Notes under the pieces: model-generated
What the model was told of the DNA's origin: nothing
Databases searched by the model: none
Seen by the model: only the letters and a program-made list of their open reading frames with translations
Shown: one piece after another, positions 25,288-36,474 of the stretch
Numbering within the stretch: the stretch's first letter is position 1
How the letters are laid out: each line of letters starts with the position of its first letter
Assembly: GCF_008831285.2 (NCBI RefSeq)
Contig: NC_045138.2
Span: 33,846,769 to 33,910,768, forward strand
DNA: 64,000 bases
Reading direction: 5' to 3'
Origin: Nymphaea colorata
Lineage: Eukaryota; Streptophyta; Magnoliopsida; Nymphaeales; Nymphaeaceae
Made by a program: the position numbers and the translations under genes

Positions 25288-28200
25288 TCATACTTTCCCT
25301 CCAACACTGCTTTCAATTCCAGCCATGGTATCATACAGTGGTTGGTTCAAAGTTTCCGGCAAGTAATAAGCCAGCAGCCCTCCCACGGTTGCACACGTGC
25401 CGAATGCTACAAAAGCGACACCACTTCCTGATACTACCACCAGCGGCGCCAGGATTGCGCCGACCTGCCCGGCTTGCGTAGCACATCCCAGTGCAGCGTT
25501 CCTCACCACCGTCGGGAACAACTCTGCTGTATATATGAATAACAGATTGAAGGTTGCTGCCACACCAAAAATTCCCATCACTCCCGAGATCATTCTTGCT
25601 ACCATGTAATAATACCCTTTACTCAGCGCTAAGCACCCCGCGAAACAAGAGAGCCCACTAAAACACATTGTCATCATGGTCAAGTATCTCCTCCCTACCG
25701 TCGCCAAGAGCAGTGCTGTTATTGTATACGCCGGCATCTCAACAACGCTATTGAGAAAAACATTCAGATAAATGTTGGTCTGTAGATTGACGACGTTTAG
25801 GTTGAGGCCATAGTAAACAACGGCACAGGAAAAATTGATGATCACCATTAAGAACAACCTGAACCTAGTGATCGGTGATCTAATGACGTCAATGAGGTTG
25901 CCGGAGGCGGAACCACTGGGGCATATTTCTGTTTCATTTCTGTCAACGTTACTGCTGCTGCTATCATCAAGCGAGAGAGAGATTCCAGGAGGGAGATGGT
26001 TTCTGTTGCGATCGGCGATTTCGCGCATGATTTTCATGGCATCAGAGGGCCGGCCACGGACGAGGTACCAACGTGGGGATTCGTGGATGTTGGGGATGAT
26101 GGAGAGAACGAATAGGAGGGAGGGGATGGAGGTGATGATGTAGAGCATGCGCCATGAAGGGAACATGTAGGCTATGCCGGAGAGGATAGCAATGCCTGCA
26201 GAGAAGAAGTAGAAGGTTGACATGCCGGCAACCCCACGCTTGCCGGGGCCTACAGGCTCAGTAGCTAATACAAATGCGGATAGGCCTACACCACCTGTGC
26301 TCACTCCAGTTAGGAAGCGGAGTATGAGGTACACCCAGTAGGTTGGTGAGGCAGCTGTTAGGAGACCCATAATGCCATTCAAAATGCACACTGTAGTAAG
26401 TGTTCCTTTCCTCCCCAGGAACGAATCAGAGAGATGACCGAATATTCCGGCGCCTGAAACGGAAAAAGAAATGGGGAGAAGATTTGGTATCAAATATCAA
26501 GGAGCACTTGCTTCATTCTATGATTGGCCAACCATCAAATAGCTTTATATACGAAAATGCTCTGGTATTACAAATTGGAATCCTTGGTGTTTAGCAAACC
26601 AGCTCCAACCATTTCACAGAGGGTGGCTGTGAAATTTCTGATATTTGAACAACTTTGGATAATTGATTTATAGTCAAGCTATTTCCTTTCGTTAATCTCT
26701 CAGCCTTTGATCAGCAACCAAATGACCATTGTTTTGATTTTCAGACATTCCCATGTGTCGTTGCTTGAACTTATAATATTGGCTTAATGTCATCATTTTC
26801 CTGATCTTGTTTATGTAAAGAAAATTAATGAGTAAGTTAGGAAGGGATGTTTTCCTTTTAAACTTCATGGCCACTTTTTCATTTTTTTCTTTAATACAAG
26901 CAAACACTTGGCTGTACTGCCTTCTTCCTGTTCTTTGTTCCATCAGTCACGACAAAATACAACAACGCCATCATGCTTTTTTCTTTTTCCACAAAAATTT
27001 ATTAATTCACAGGCCAGATTGCTCACCATGATCTAGACTTCCGGTTGGTGGTTGTGAGAACAATGGAAGTACCTCTACTAGAAATTAAGTATCTAAAAAA
27101 CTGCACTGGTGGGGCTTTTCCTTTTGTGAAGCTTTGGACCTTTACACGGGAAATCATTTTGTTATTGGCCCAAATTAACTCGCCTTTCATTTTCTCTAGT
27201 AAAATGTTCAAAGATTTACTAAAGGAAACAACGAATTCATCATGTATCTTGTTGTTCAGAAGATCATCTGAATCTATGTCTTCAACAATATTATTTCAAA
27301 TCGGCCCCAGCTTGAGCATAAACGTGTCAATCAAACTAATTTCCTTTGCAAAATTGACACCAGTAAATTCAAAAAAAGTGTTGGCAAAGTGATGTAAAAT
27401 CACTTGCAATCACATGGATATGTATAAGCTGCTAACAGCAATAGAGTAACAGATGAATAATTGGCCTTAAACTTTGTCGGTCACTTCAAGAGTAACATGT
27501 TAAACATGTCAGTTTCTTGTTAGTTAGTGATGAACTTGATGATTTGTTTATTTTATTTTATTTTTCTTTGCAACGACAGATCTGTAGTTCATATCGTCGT
27601 CCATTCGTGGTAGGCAGAAACCATCTAGGACATAATTTTAACTTTTTCTCGAGAACTGAATTCATATGACAATGAATAAGAATCAAAAGTCACACTCGAT
27701 GAAGCAAGACTTCTTCGAAAGTTTTTCAATTGAGAAAACTCTACTACAGCTTGGAGACTTTCTCGCTCGCCGGCAATACAAACCTCGATGTTAGCATTCC
27801 TGGCAGTGAGCTAGAAATTTTGGCTACTGGAGGTGCACTAATTCAATAATTTTAATTGATTTTTTAGGGGCACTTACCCTACTTAATGTAAAAATGAACA
27901 AACATTGTGCGGCTCCGCCACTGGTTAGTGACCATCATTAGACCTTTGTCCGCTTTAGTTGAGTCAAGAGGTTGATGCTTATAGAACAGTCACTGGCCCG
28001 ACCATCCCGACCAGACCCACTAAAGTCTAAATGAAGCTGTTGTCTTTAATTTGCCGTATTCTTGTCCTTACAAGCCAAAACGCTTCCCAACCAAAGTCCA
28101 ACCACGTGAATGACAGCACAAGAAAAACCATTGGATTCCCCCCTATGAAAGAAGCACAAGCACGCACCTTTCCCCGTGCCATTGAAATTATGTCCTTTTG

Positions 28201-29015
28201 AATGTGTAGATAAGGTTTATATTTTTGTTTGCTATCGAAAAGAAACTATGCCTTCCTCTTAATGTATAGATGAGATTTTGTGAGATCATAAGTTATAGCC
28301 ACTGATCCCTTAAGCCTAATTTATAAAATCAGTTTTCACCATCTAAACATTTAAATGTCAATTTCTAAGTGTTCAAACATCTACATGATCAATCTTGTAT
28401 TGGAATTGGTTTACTATTAAATTTAATTTTGTGTGTCAGTCATTAATTTTGTTCTTTGCTTATTATCCGATCCCTGTTCTTGTGAAAACTACTCTGAGCT
28501 TCAATAATCAGAATATATGAGCTTCATCGATCAAAGATGTGTGTGTGCTCATGCACATGTGTGGATACGTGTTATGTGAACCGGGTCAATAGCTAAAAGA
28601 ACTCACCGATCAAACATCCGGCGAAAAAGCCGGACTGAACCAAGCCGACCTTGTATCTTTCCGAGCAGACCAACCCCCACTCTGATACTGTTGACAGCCC
28701 TTTGCCGCCGATCCACTCCCACGAGCCCGGCTCCGACCCGCAAATAGTCGGCCCACAGGACGACGATCCCAGCTGGGTGCACCGCCAGCCCGGTTCTCTA
28801 TCGGCAAATATCATGACCATGGTGTGAAATGCTTCCAGTGCCCAAGCTAGACTGGTGAGCACGAAGTGCCGGAGCTGCCAGATGCCGAACTCGCCTGAGA
28901 ATTTCTGTAACATGGCATCAATGCCCAGCTTGGTGACGTCTCCGGGCTCAGGCACGGCATGGTCTGGAAGGAGAGGTGAGGCTATGCCCGGCTCCGGCAT
29001 GGTTTTTCCGGCCAT
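25288..29015 (-). CDS. Organic cation/carnitine transporter, OCT4-like (major facilitator family), 524 aa
   Basis: Two exons, 29015-28607 and 26453-25288, split by one 2153-base intron in phase 1 (GCLI, then G from the joined codon, then AGIFGHL). Exon 1 codes a hydrophilic N-terminus with a LGIDAMLQKFSGEFG-type segment, helix 1 (VLTSLAWALEAFHTMVMIF) and a cysteine-containing outer loop. Exon 2 starts at the MFS signature GHLSDSFLGRKG and carries the remaining helices, the SPRWYLVRGRP motif after helix 6, and the conserved end YYLPETLNQPLYDTMAG. Length agrees with plant OCT4 (about 526 aa). The family moves organic cations such as carnitine or polyamines; some Arabidopsis members are reported at the tonoplast. 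Substrate here is unknown. Looks intact. Confidence 0.93.
26454..28606 (-). other. OCT intron with a coding-like fragment and a hAT-like MITE
   Basis: Long intron. At 27392-27030 the minus strand reads for about 110 codons with a single stop (segments include NNIVEDIDSDDLLNNK and LNILLEKMKGELIW), like a decayed gene fragment of unknown origin. A short hAT-like element is listed separately at 27804-27923. Nothing else recognisable. Confidence 0.5.
27804..27923 (+). mobile_element. Possible non-autonomous hAT-like MITE, about 120 bp
   Basis: The left end reads CAGTGAGCTAGAAATTTTGG. The right end reads GGCTCCGCCACTG, whose complement is CAGTGGCGGAGCC. The pair resembles hAT-type termini (CAGTGGCGGAGCTAGAAATTT) with a 4-base loss on the left. 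No matching 8-base target duplication is visible, so the element is old or the assignment is wrong. Confidence 0.4.
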
Positions 29016-29102
29016 GGTTGTGAGGAAGACTTGGGATGTCTATGTGTAGAAGGAAGTGGTGCTGAAACGTTCGACGTCCTTTCCTCAGCCGGTAAGGCCG
29101 AG

Positions 29103-29111
29103 TGTATATAC
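29103..29111 (-). promoter_or_regulatory. TATA box of the OCT gene
   Basis: The minus strand reads TGTATATACAC about 90 bases upstream of the ATG at 29015, a suitable distance for a short leader. Confidence 0.5.
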
Positions 29112-29693
29112 AGCGAGGGAGTATACGATTCTTTTATGTGATCAAGGGTGAGGATCCATCCACCGATGAACGGATTCTTCACCTTAGATTTTGACATGTG
29201 GATAGTGATGTTGCAGTCTGCACATTGGAGACTGGTCTCTTGTTGTGCGGTTCATATTAAACTCATCTTCTAGAAACACGTCACACAACCAAATGAGATG
29301 GAGACCCCTATTCCGTCATCTCTTCACCAGCGCAAAAGATGACTAAAACCAACTGAAATTTGATCTCATCTGACCAATTTTCATACTTTTCTAATCAACG
29401 GACCATAAAACGAATATTGATGTTTCAAAGCTTAAGAAATTTACAATTCCAAGTTATAGAATCCAAACGGATCTCGGCCTTTGATTCTAGACTCTTACAA
29501 AATCTTATATAGTCAACAAACGAATGCCATTTTTTGATTTGGATAAACTCATTATATGGATACTGATCGGATATAGGAAAAAAAAATGCAACAGAGCAAG
29601 AAAAATAAAACACCATCATTAGATATATCCAGTGCATTTTCAAAATGCAGATTCATGCTTTCAACTGGCTCTTGATTTCTTTTTCAATTTGTT

Positions 29694-29957
29694 TCAACAG
29701 AATTGGCAAGTGAACAGAAAAATTTTTGACGCAGGTTCAAACCCTAACTTATCCAGCTCTGAGAAAATATTTGTGCAGATTACAGTTAGTGGATGATCTC
29801 TATGTATCTCTCCCAAAAGCTTGATTAACTCGAAGAAATGCTTGAACCTCTTTGAGCCGAAGTAGCATTCAGATTTCGAACTGCCAAGTTTTTTCCAGAG
29901 CTCAGCAACTGCATCCCTAACATTTTCGTTACTGTCTATAACTTCAAGTTTTTCTCC
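29694..29957 (-). pseudogene. Unidentified coding-like fragment
   Basis: The minus strand is open from an acceptor-like GTTTAG (about 29958) to a TGA at 29694 and reads as a plausible protein end: GEKLEVIDSNENVRDAVAEL, later CYFGSKRFKHFFELIKLLGE, ending FLFTCQFC. A further open stretch upstream (KLAYRVRISVDEKDND) is separated by the TAG of that acceptor. I do not recognise the family. It may be the last exon of a real gene, or a relic. Confidence 0.3.
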
Positions 29958-31180
29958 CTAAACATGATCATTATCTTTTTCATCAACGCTTATCCGAACT
30001 CTATAGGCCAGCTTCTGTTTCTATTCCACGGGACTCCTGCAATGGTCCCATTCCATTATTGATTACTTGCCAAGAACATGGTGGGCATAAATGTAGAAAG
30101 TAAGAATCAATTAGAATGGCATGTTGCATAAAAAAAACAGTATCAAATTACAGAGATTCTAATGAAGATTTCGATATTTAAGGCACAACAGACCATGAGA
30201 ATGAACATGCTTCTATGGACAGATTCACAGAAGAAAAAAAAGAAAAAGCAGTAGGTGAACAACTCACGTTTACTTTGCCGGTCCTTCCAAATCTCAAGAA
30301 CCTATTTAGATGGAGGCAACATAGGACAGAAGTACGCGTACAATTAATTTGGCTCATTTGAAAATTTTAGCAGAGTGAGGGAAGATGAGCACCGGAGTCC
30401 AATTTTTTTCAGCCAACATGCGTACAGTTACGATAACTCAGACATAGCAATTAAGATCCAGGTGGGCTGGAGGAAGGACCTGGAATATCAAATATGTTGA
30501 GAAATGTACTTACAGAAATTGCGTGAACCTCGCTGCCACTGCAACCTAAGTCATTAGGGGCAGAAAATTGTGTCCTTTCAAATGCTTTTTTGGAATTCCT
30601 TCCATGTTCTATGATTTAAATTACAATTCCCATTCTCTTTTCCTTTCCCCTCTTACTGCATGAGAAAAATTCTTCTACCCAAATTCCAGATCTTGTATTA
30701 TCCCTCAAGGTGGACTTCTTAGTAGCTGAGAAAAGTACTGCTTAGGGGAGAAAATAGTGTCATTCAAAAGTACTCCTCGTGGACAAGCCTCAGAACAGAT
30801 TATACATACATTAAAAGGAACCATAGCATGTCATCAAAACAATATCAGGCCATTCCATGGATCACTGTATGGAGACTAGTGCCTAATTTTCGGTTTAGAT
30901 CACTATCATCAAACTCCTGTTTCTACCGTCTCTCCTAACACATTGGAAGCATGTGAATACGCATTCCTTTGGAAGAGACTGTGATGATTTTATAATAGAA
31001 CCGTGCTGTAACAGCCAACATACTCATTATAGTACAATGGACAGATTCTCAGTTTGCTTCTTTGTAAAGTGGCTTGGATAGGAAGTGATTTTGTACTTAG
31101 AGTCTAGAGATGCAAACCGCAGAAAGTTCAAATTTGATACCGGTAAGTAAATTGGAGGTGACAAAATGCTCACACTTGCA

Positions 31181-31326
31181 TCATACAGAACAGATTGAGC
31201 TGTTACTTCTTTCCCCACCCTCACTACCTTCAGTTCCAACCATTGTATCGTGTAGTGGCTGATCCACAGTTTCTGGCAAGAAAAACGCCACCTACGATGG
31301 CACTTGCAGCCATCAGGAAAGCTTGA
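31181..31326 (-). pseudogene. C-terminal relic of a second OCT transporter gene
   Basis: The minus strand codes FLMAASAIVGGVF and then, one frame over, LPETVDQPLHDTMVGTEG followed by a hydrophilic tail and a stop at 31181. This matches the end of the intact neighbour (LPETLNQPLYDTMAGIE). The frame changes once, between GGVF and LPET, where a few residues are also missing. No upstream exon of this copy was found. It lies 2.2 kb from the start of the intact gene on the same strand, so a tandem duplicate that decayed is the simplest origin. Confidence 0.7.
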
Positions 31327-32179
31327 CTGTGGAAACAATTACAAGCTAAACTAAACTGACTTATTTAAACTAACAATTGAAGGCTAACGGCCTAGCTGAC
31401 CAAAAACACCTACAGGAAAAGGAACCACAGTGAAAGAAGATTGGACAAATCAGAGATTTGGAGGGCATTCACCTGCTGAAAGAAATGAAAAGGATCTAGA
31501 CCTGTGGCTTAGCTGCCTCGGACTGTTAGCTAGGGACCTGACAGTGGCTGAAGTTTGCCGAAATAAACCAGAACGAAGAAAAAAATGTAAGTGGAGACCT
31601 ACACCAGGCAAAGAAGAACAACGTAAAGCAAGCAAGTGGGGATTCGAAGCAGCCGGCTGAACTTGCAAAAAAGAAAGATTGAAACATGTATAATAAGAAT
31701 GAAAAGAATAATATAGACTGACTAAGAGAGTACAAAACTTAACTAAACGAACGAAAGCATGCTCAAAGTAAAGAAAATTAGTAGACGAAACGTCAGAGAA
31801 AATGGACATCTTGCAGCAAGAGCCTCACTACCACCTCAAACGGAGGACAATAAGAAGCAGAGAAACGCAAAAGGGAATTAGTAAAAAGAAGTAAAATAAC
31901 ATCTCAGGTAATTTTGGCTTACACATGATGATATCCCTCGTCCAAAAATTTATAATATTCTCACCATAGTAAACTTTTCCTTAGGAAGAAGAAATTTTAA
32001 ACCCGTTTAGCCGAATCCAGTTGCTAATGTGATTCAGAACGGTAACCTGATTACTAACTTGATTCAAATCCGGTTCCAAATCCAAATTTGAGATCTAGCT
32101 AGCTGAGATTCAGTAAAGATCATATCATGTAAATGCCTTGAAGTCATGTTTTAATCAAATCTACAATAGAGTCTAAATC

Positions 32180-32540
32180 CAATTAAATCGAATTGGGTAT
32201 GGGTTGGATCTGGCTCGAAAAATTAAGCTTGGGCATCGGGCCGGCCCGGCCCCATAACAAGTTGGGTCTAGGCCGGCTCGACATCTAAAACTTGGGCCCG
32301 GGTCCGGCCGGACTCAAAAAACCGAGCACGAGCCCGACCCGACTACATTAAAAAATATTTTTAATATAAAATAATACATAAAATAATTAATTATAATAAA
32401 ATATTATAAATATATATAAATTAATAAAAATTTAAGAAAGTCATTATCGGGTCCGATTGGCTCGATAATGAATCAAGCCGAGTACCCGGTATGCCCAAAC
32501 TTACTCGAAACCAAACTGTTCACATCCTAATCCTAATTAA
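32180..32540. repeat. Dispersed repeat, copy 1: GC-rich flanks around an AT-rich core
   Basis: GC-rich stretch (GGGCCGGCCCGGCCCC and similar), then an AT core containing AAAATATTATAAATATATATA, then CGGGTCCGATTGGCTCG. A second copy with the same layout is at 50330-50640. Family not identified. Confidence 0.5.
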
Positions 32541-33102
32541 ATCACACGAACCCCACCTACCACCATTTAATTTTTCACACGCTTTTTCATAATCGGATGC
32601 GTCCCCACAAAGTGTAAAAAGAGGAGAGGATACCTCAAACCCACCGGATAAGAAGAAGGGTGTGAACTTGGGCTTTTAAAAAGTGGTAAGATACTCTTTG
32701 AACAATAATTTGATCATCGTCATGTGCATCCATATAAATGTTGGTATATTTGAGTGCAAAATACTCTTAAAAAACATGTGCCCCGATACCATAACTCACA
32801 CATAACAAGCATTCATGCTTGACAAGTGGGATTGTGGATTTTTTAGAAACTCTTTGTTGTTATAATTATTATTTTTAATTTAAAATATACGTCGATCTGA
32901 TTCACGAACAATTTTGATTTTGATTGATTCACTAATTCGAGTGAATCCAATTTTACTGACACTGATTATATGTAATATCGAGCGCGCACGCTAAAAAAGT
33001 GCCTGCCAATTGTAAAAGAAGTATGTGCCAACGTAAAAGGAGGCTCTCTTTGGAACTTATACTGAAACGGAGGGTTTGGGAGTAAGAAGAGAAAAACTGA
33101 TA

Positions 33103-33212
33103 AAACCCTAGCTATATCTTTTCCCTTCCCTCCCTTTCTCCGGTTCGCTGCCCGCTCTCCCCCTACTTGGCGGCCGCTCTCGCTGCACTTCTTGCTCCCG
33201 CCTTCACGCCAG
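33103..33212 (+). promoter_or_regulatory. eL13 telo-box, pyrimidine-rich leader and leader exon
   Basis: AAACCCTA (telo-box) at 33103-33110, followed by a C/T-rich leader (CTTTTCCCTTCCCTCCC) typical of ribosomal protein mRNAs. The leader exon ends CGCCAG|GTACCC at 33212/33213. The matching acceptor is GTTCAG at 34527, 7 bases before the ATG, which makes a 1.3-kb leader intron. Confidence 0.65.
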
Positions 33213-34534
33213 GTACCCCCTCCTTTCTTCTTCTCCGACTGATTTTGCCGAAATGAAGCCGCGGCAGCGGTCTGATTGCCCGCATCGATGTGACATATCT
33301 TTGTTTGTGTTTTTCTTGGTCCTTTTCTTTTGTAGAAATGGTATCTGCTAACTTAATATCCCTCGTTGTCCACTCATAAAAGAAGTGCAAAGAATGTGCT
33401 ATCGATGCCCCCCTCATCTCGACTGAGCGGTATCAGCAAGCAGTTATCGCTGATGTGAACAGATCGTGTACTCTAGATCACCCATAGCTTCAACACCCAT
33501 CCATTCAATTTCATTTTGAAAATGACCTTTTGATGTCCAACCGATTGGGATTAAGGCATCTTAGATTTGGGAAAGACGATGTAAAAATAGTTCGACGTTG
33601 GATTGGTCTTGTTTGTTATAGCTTTTCGTTCGTTTTCTCCCTCCGTAAGGGGCGTGCCATGCATCGGTAACCAATAGTTCTTTTCAGTTTGCCCGAAGCG
33701 GTGATCCTTGACCAGTCTGGTTCTAATAGGATTATTACTGCATCCTTTAAAGGGTTCTGATCAGGTTTGAGGCATTATCTTCGGGATCCGACTCACCTTG
33801 ACGCCAAAACTGAATTCACATGAGCTTGTCTGGACTCTGGCTTTCGGGTTCTTAGCATATCTTTTTTATTTAGATGATTTCGATTTTTTACTTTTCTCTT
33901 GAAAATTTTTGCATGCTTTTCAGCCAGTGGGATCTGTTTGCCATTTCCGCTGCTCCTCATTTTCTTAACTTGGATTTCTCATTAAATCGCCGCTGGGCAC
34001 ATTGAAATGGTTCTCTTACCATGTTTCAGTTGCGTTATTTTACATGTGAACTGAAGTCTTCACTGATTGTCAGAAAGTAATGTGTGTAGAAAGGGATGCC
34101 TTGTTGCTGCAGTGCTACCGACTCCAAAACCATGTTTCTGTGTCTTGGTGTCCTAATGTTACGTAACATTGTTATTATGGTTGAGGGTTTTGTAACTTAT
34201 CTTATAATATGAGTTCGGAAATGGCGCGCCTTCTTTGATTGCTTGTCTCTAATAACCTGCCGTGTTCCACCTGGTTTGTTTGTTTGTCCCTTTTTTTTGC
34301 ATCTATTATGTTTATTTTTTTCCTTGTGCCTATAATCTCCTTGACTGGTTTGATTGATTTTATTTAGGAAAAAGAAAGTGTTGTTGCTATCCTAAAAATT
34401 AAGTATACGAGTGACTTTTTCTCCCCTGTTTTCATACATAATTTCCCTTTTAGAGCCTGGTAGAGTGTGTTTCGTTTTTACTATATTGCAGCCATTACCT
34501 ATTTTTACTGTTATCTTTTGCGTTCAGGTAAGCA

Positions 34535-35715
34535 ATGGTTAAGCATAACAACGTTGTGCCCAATGGACACTTTAAGAAACATTGGCAGAATTATGTGAGA
34601 ACTTGGTTCAACCAACCGGCCAGGAAGACACGACGCCGCATTGGTATGATCTCTCATGTTGCTTTTTCTTTTCAGCTAGTGCAAGGGCTACGGTGCTTTA
34701 TTTTGTTCTTTCGTTCATGGCTTTCAGCTATGTTAGTGTCGGGTTTTTCTATTGCTTGAAAACTTTTGCCAATATATTTTCCTTATGTAAGGTTTGTGCT
34801 TTGTTTTGTATCTGCTGCAGCTCGACAGAAGAAGGCTGTGAAAATATTCCCACGGCCAACTGCTGGACCTCTTCGACCTATTGTACATGGTCAGACTCTG
34901 AAGTACAATATGAAACTCCGAGCTGGGAGAGGATTTTCCCTTGAGGAGCTGAAGGTGTGGTGGTCTATCTTGTTGTTTTAATTAAATTGTTGGAAGCCAT
35001 TTTTTTAGAAAACTATCCACCACCAGCACTGCCAGTAAATGCTGGCGGTCACAAATTTTCACGCCCTGCTGTTGGTTTAGTTAAATTGATGAAGGCATTA
35101 TGAAGGAACCCACTGCCACCAATTACTGGTGGTTCCAAATTGTCAGAGCATGTTGCCTTACAAATGCAAATAAAGGTTGCAGATTTTAGTTGAATATGTG
35201 AAAAGCATGGGCAGTATTTTGTGTTTAAATCTGTGTTATGTAGTAGTACAAGTTTATTGACAAGCCCTTGCAAGTCTTTTGTTTAAGCAATCATCCAGGC
35301 TCTCTGCTTATTGAAACCTTTTGATCATTGGTGAAAACAATAAGAAATCTTATCTCTATCTTCTAAAGCATTTTTTTTTTTTTGCAAATTTCCTGAATCA
35401 CTTACTGGTATTTCCCAGTTTATGGTTATGCGAATTAACTTGTATGGGTTGTCTGGATTTGTTTCCTGCTAAGTCACATGGTACTTCAATAAGCCCCACA
35501 TACCCGTACCCAAAGTATTCATTATTTAAATGTATGGGTACTTGGGTACTTTTTAAATTGAAACTGATCCAAACCATTTAATTTTGCTTGTTTTAATTTT
35601 TCCCATGCTCAGTTTTCATTTTGTTTTTAGAGTTATTGTTCGTTAACATGTAACATTTTATTTATATCACTTGTTTATTTAAATGTTGCTTTTATGTTGA
35701 TTTTTTGTATTATTT

Positions 35716-35758
<43 letters not shown>

Positions 35759-36474
35759 TTCTGTACCCCCTATACCCACATTTTCTAAAGTGGCCGTCTC
35801 CGTACCTATATATCTCAGTACCCATACCCATGTGACTTAGGTTTCCTGCTAGCTGGCCGATAAACTCCATGTTCCATTTAAATCACAAGTCTGAGTCACT
35901 GAAAAGTGGAAATGAACTTTCAGGCACTAACATGCCTTGAGGAAAGGAGTCCTGTATTTGTAATCAGTGAAATTTGAACCTTGTCTAAGTCCTCAGTTTT
36001 CCTCGGCAGGCTGCTGGAATCTCAAAGAAACTGGCACCTACAATTGGCATCGCTGTGGACCACAGGCGCAGAAACCGCTCCTTGGAGGGTCTGCAAGCTA
36101 ATGTTCAAAGGCTGAAGACTTACAAGGCTAAGTTGGTTATCTTCCCAAGACGGGCTCGTCACTTCAAGGTCAGATGACTCTCTAGTGATTTGCTGACCCG
36201 TTTTAGCCGTATTCAAGTCCTTTTGTTCATCATCTTGCTTTTCTTGCCTCAGGCTGGTGATTCTACTGCTGAGGAGCTTGCCACTGCCACACAATCCCAG
36301 GGAGAGTACATGCCCATTGAACGCGAGAAGCCAGGTGTAGAATTTCTCAAGGTCACAGATGAAATGAAGTCATTCAGGGCATACAACAAGATTCGACTGG
36401 AGAGGATGAACAAGCGTCATGCTGGAGCTAGATTGAAGAAGGCTGCTGAGGCCGAAAAAGAAGACAAGAAGTAA
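34535..36474 (+). CDS. RPL13: 60S ribosomal protein eL13, 207 aa
   Basis: Four coding exons: 34535-34643, 34821-34954, 36010-36168 and 36253-36474, total 624 nt, phases 1, 0, 0. The protein starts [20 protein letters not shown] and carries [45 protein letters not shown] and a lysine-rich end AEAEKEDKK. This is a full-length eL13 (Arabidopsis about 206 aa), part of the large ribosomal subunit in the cytoplasm. Intron 2 (34955-36009) is long and holds an (AT)n tract plus two small hairpins built on CCACCA/TGGTGG. I looked for box C/D snoRNA signals in its introns and found no convincing pair. Confidence 0.97.
35719..35754 (+). repeat. (AT)n microsatellite in eL13 intron 2
   Basis: Eighteen AT dinucleotides. 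Confidence 0.9.

Larger units (their letters stand above)
29958..33090. other. Spacer between the OCT region and eL13; decayed repeats
   Basis: Holds the OCT relic (31181-31326), a purine-rich stretch at 31380-31870 with no recognisable protein, and a degraded GC-box/AT-core dispersed repeat at 32180-32540. No gene supported apart from the relic. Confidence 0.45.

Noticed and set aside
34644-36252. Possible box C/D snoRNA in eL13 introns, including a TTGATGA word in intron 2.
   Set aside because: No correctly spaced box D or terminal stem was found.
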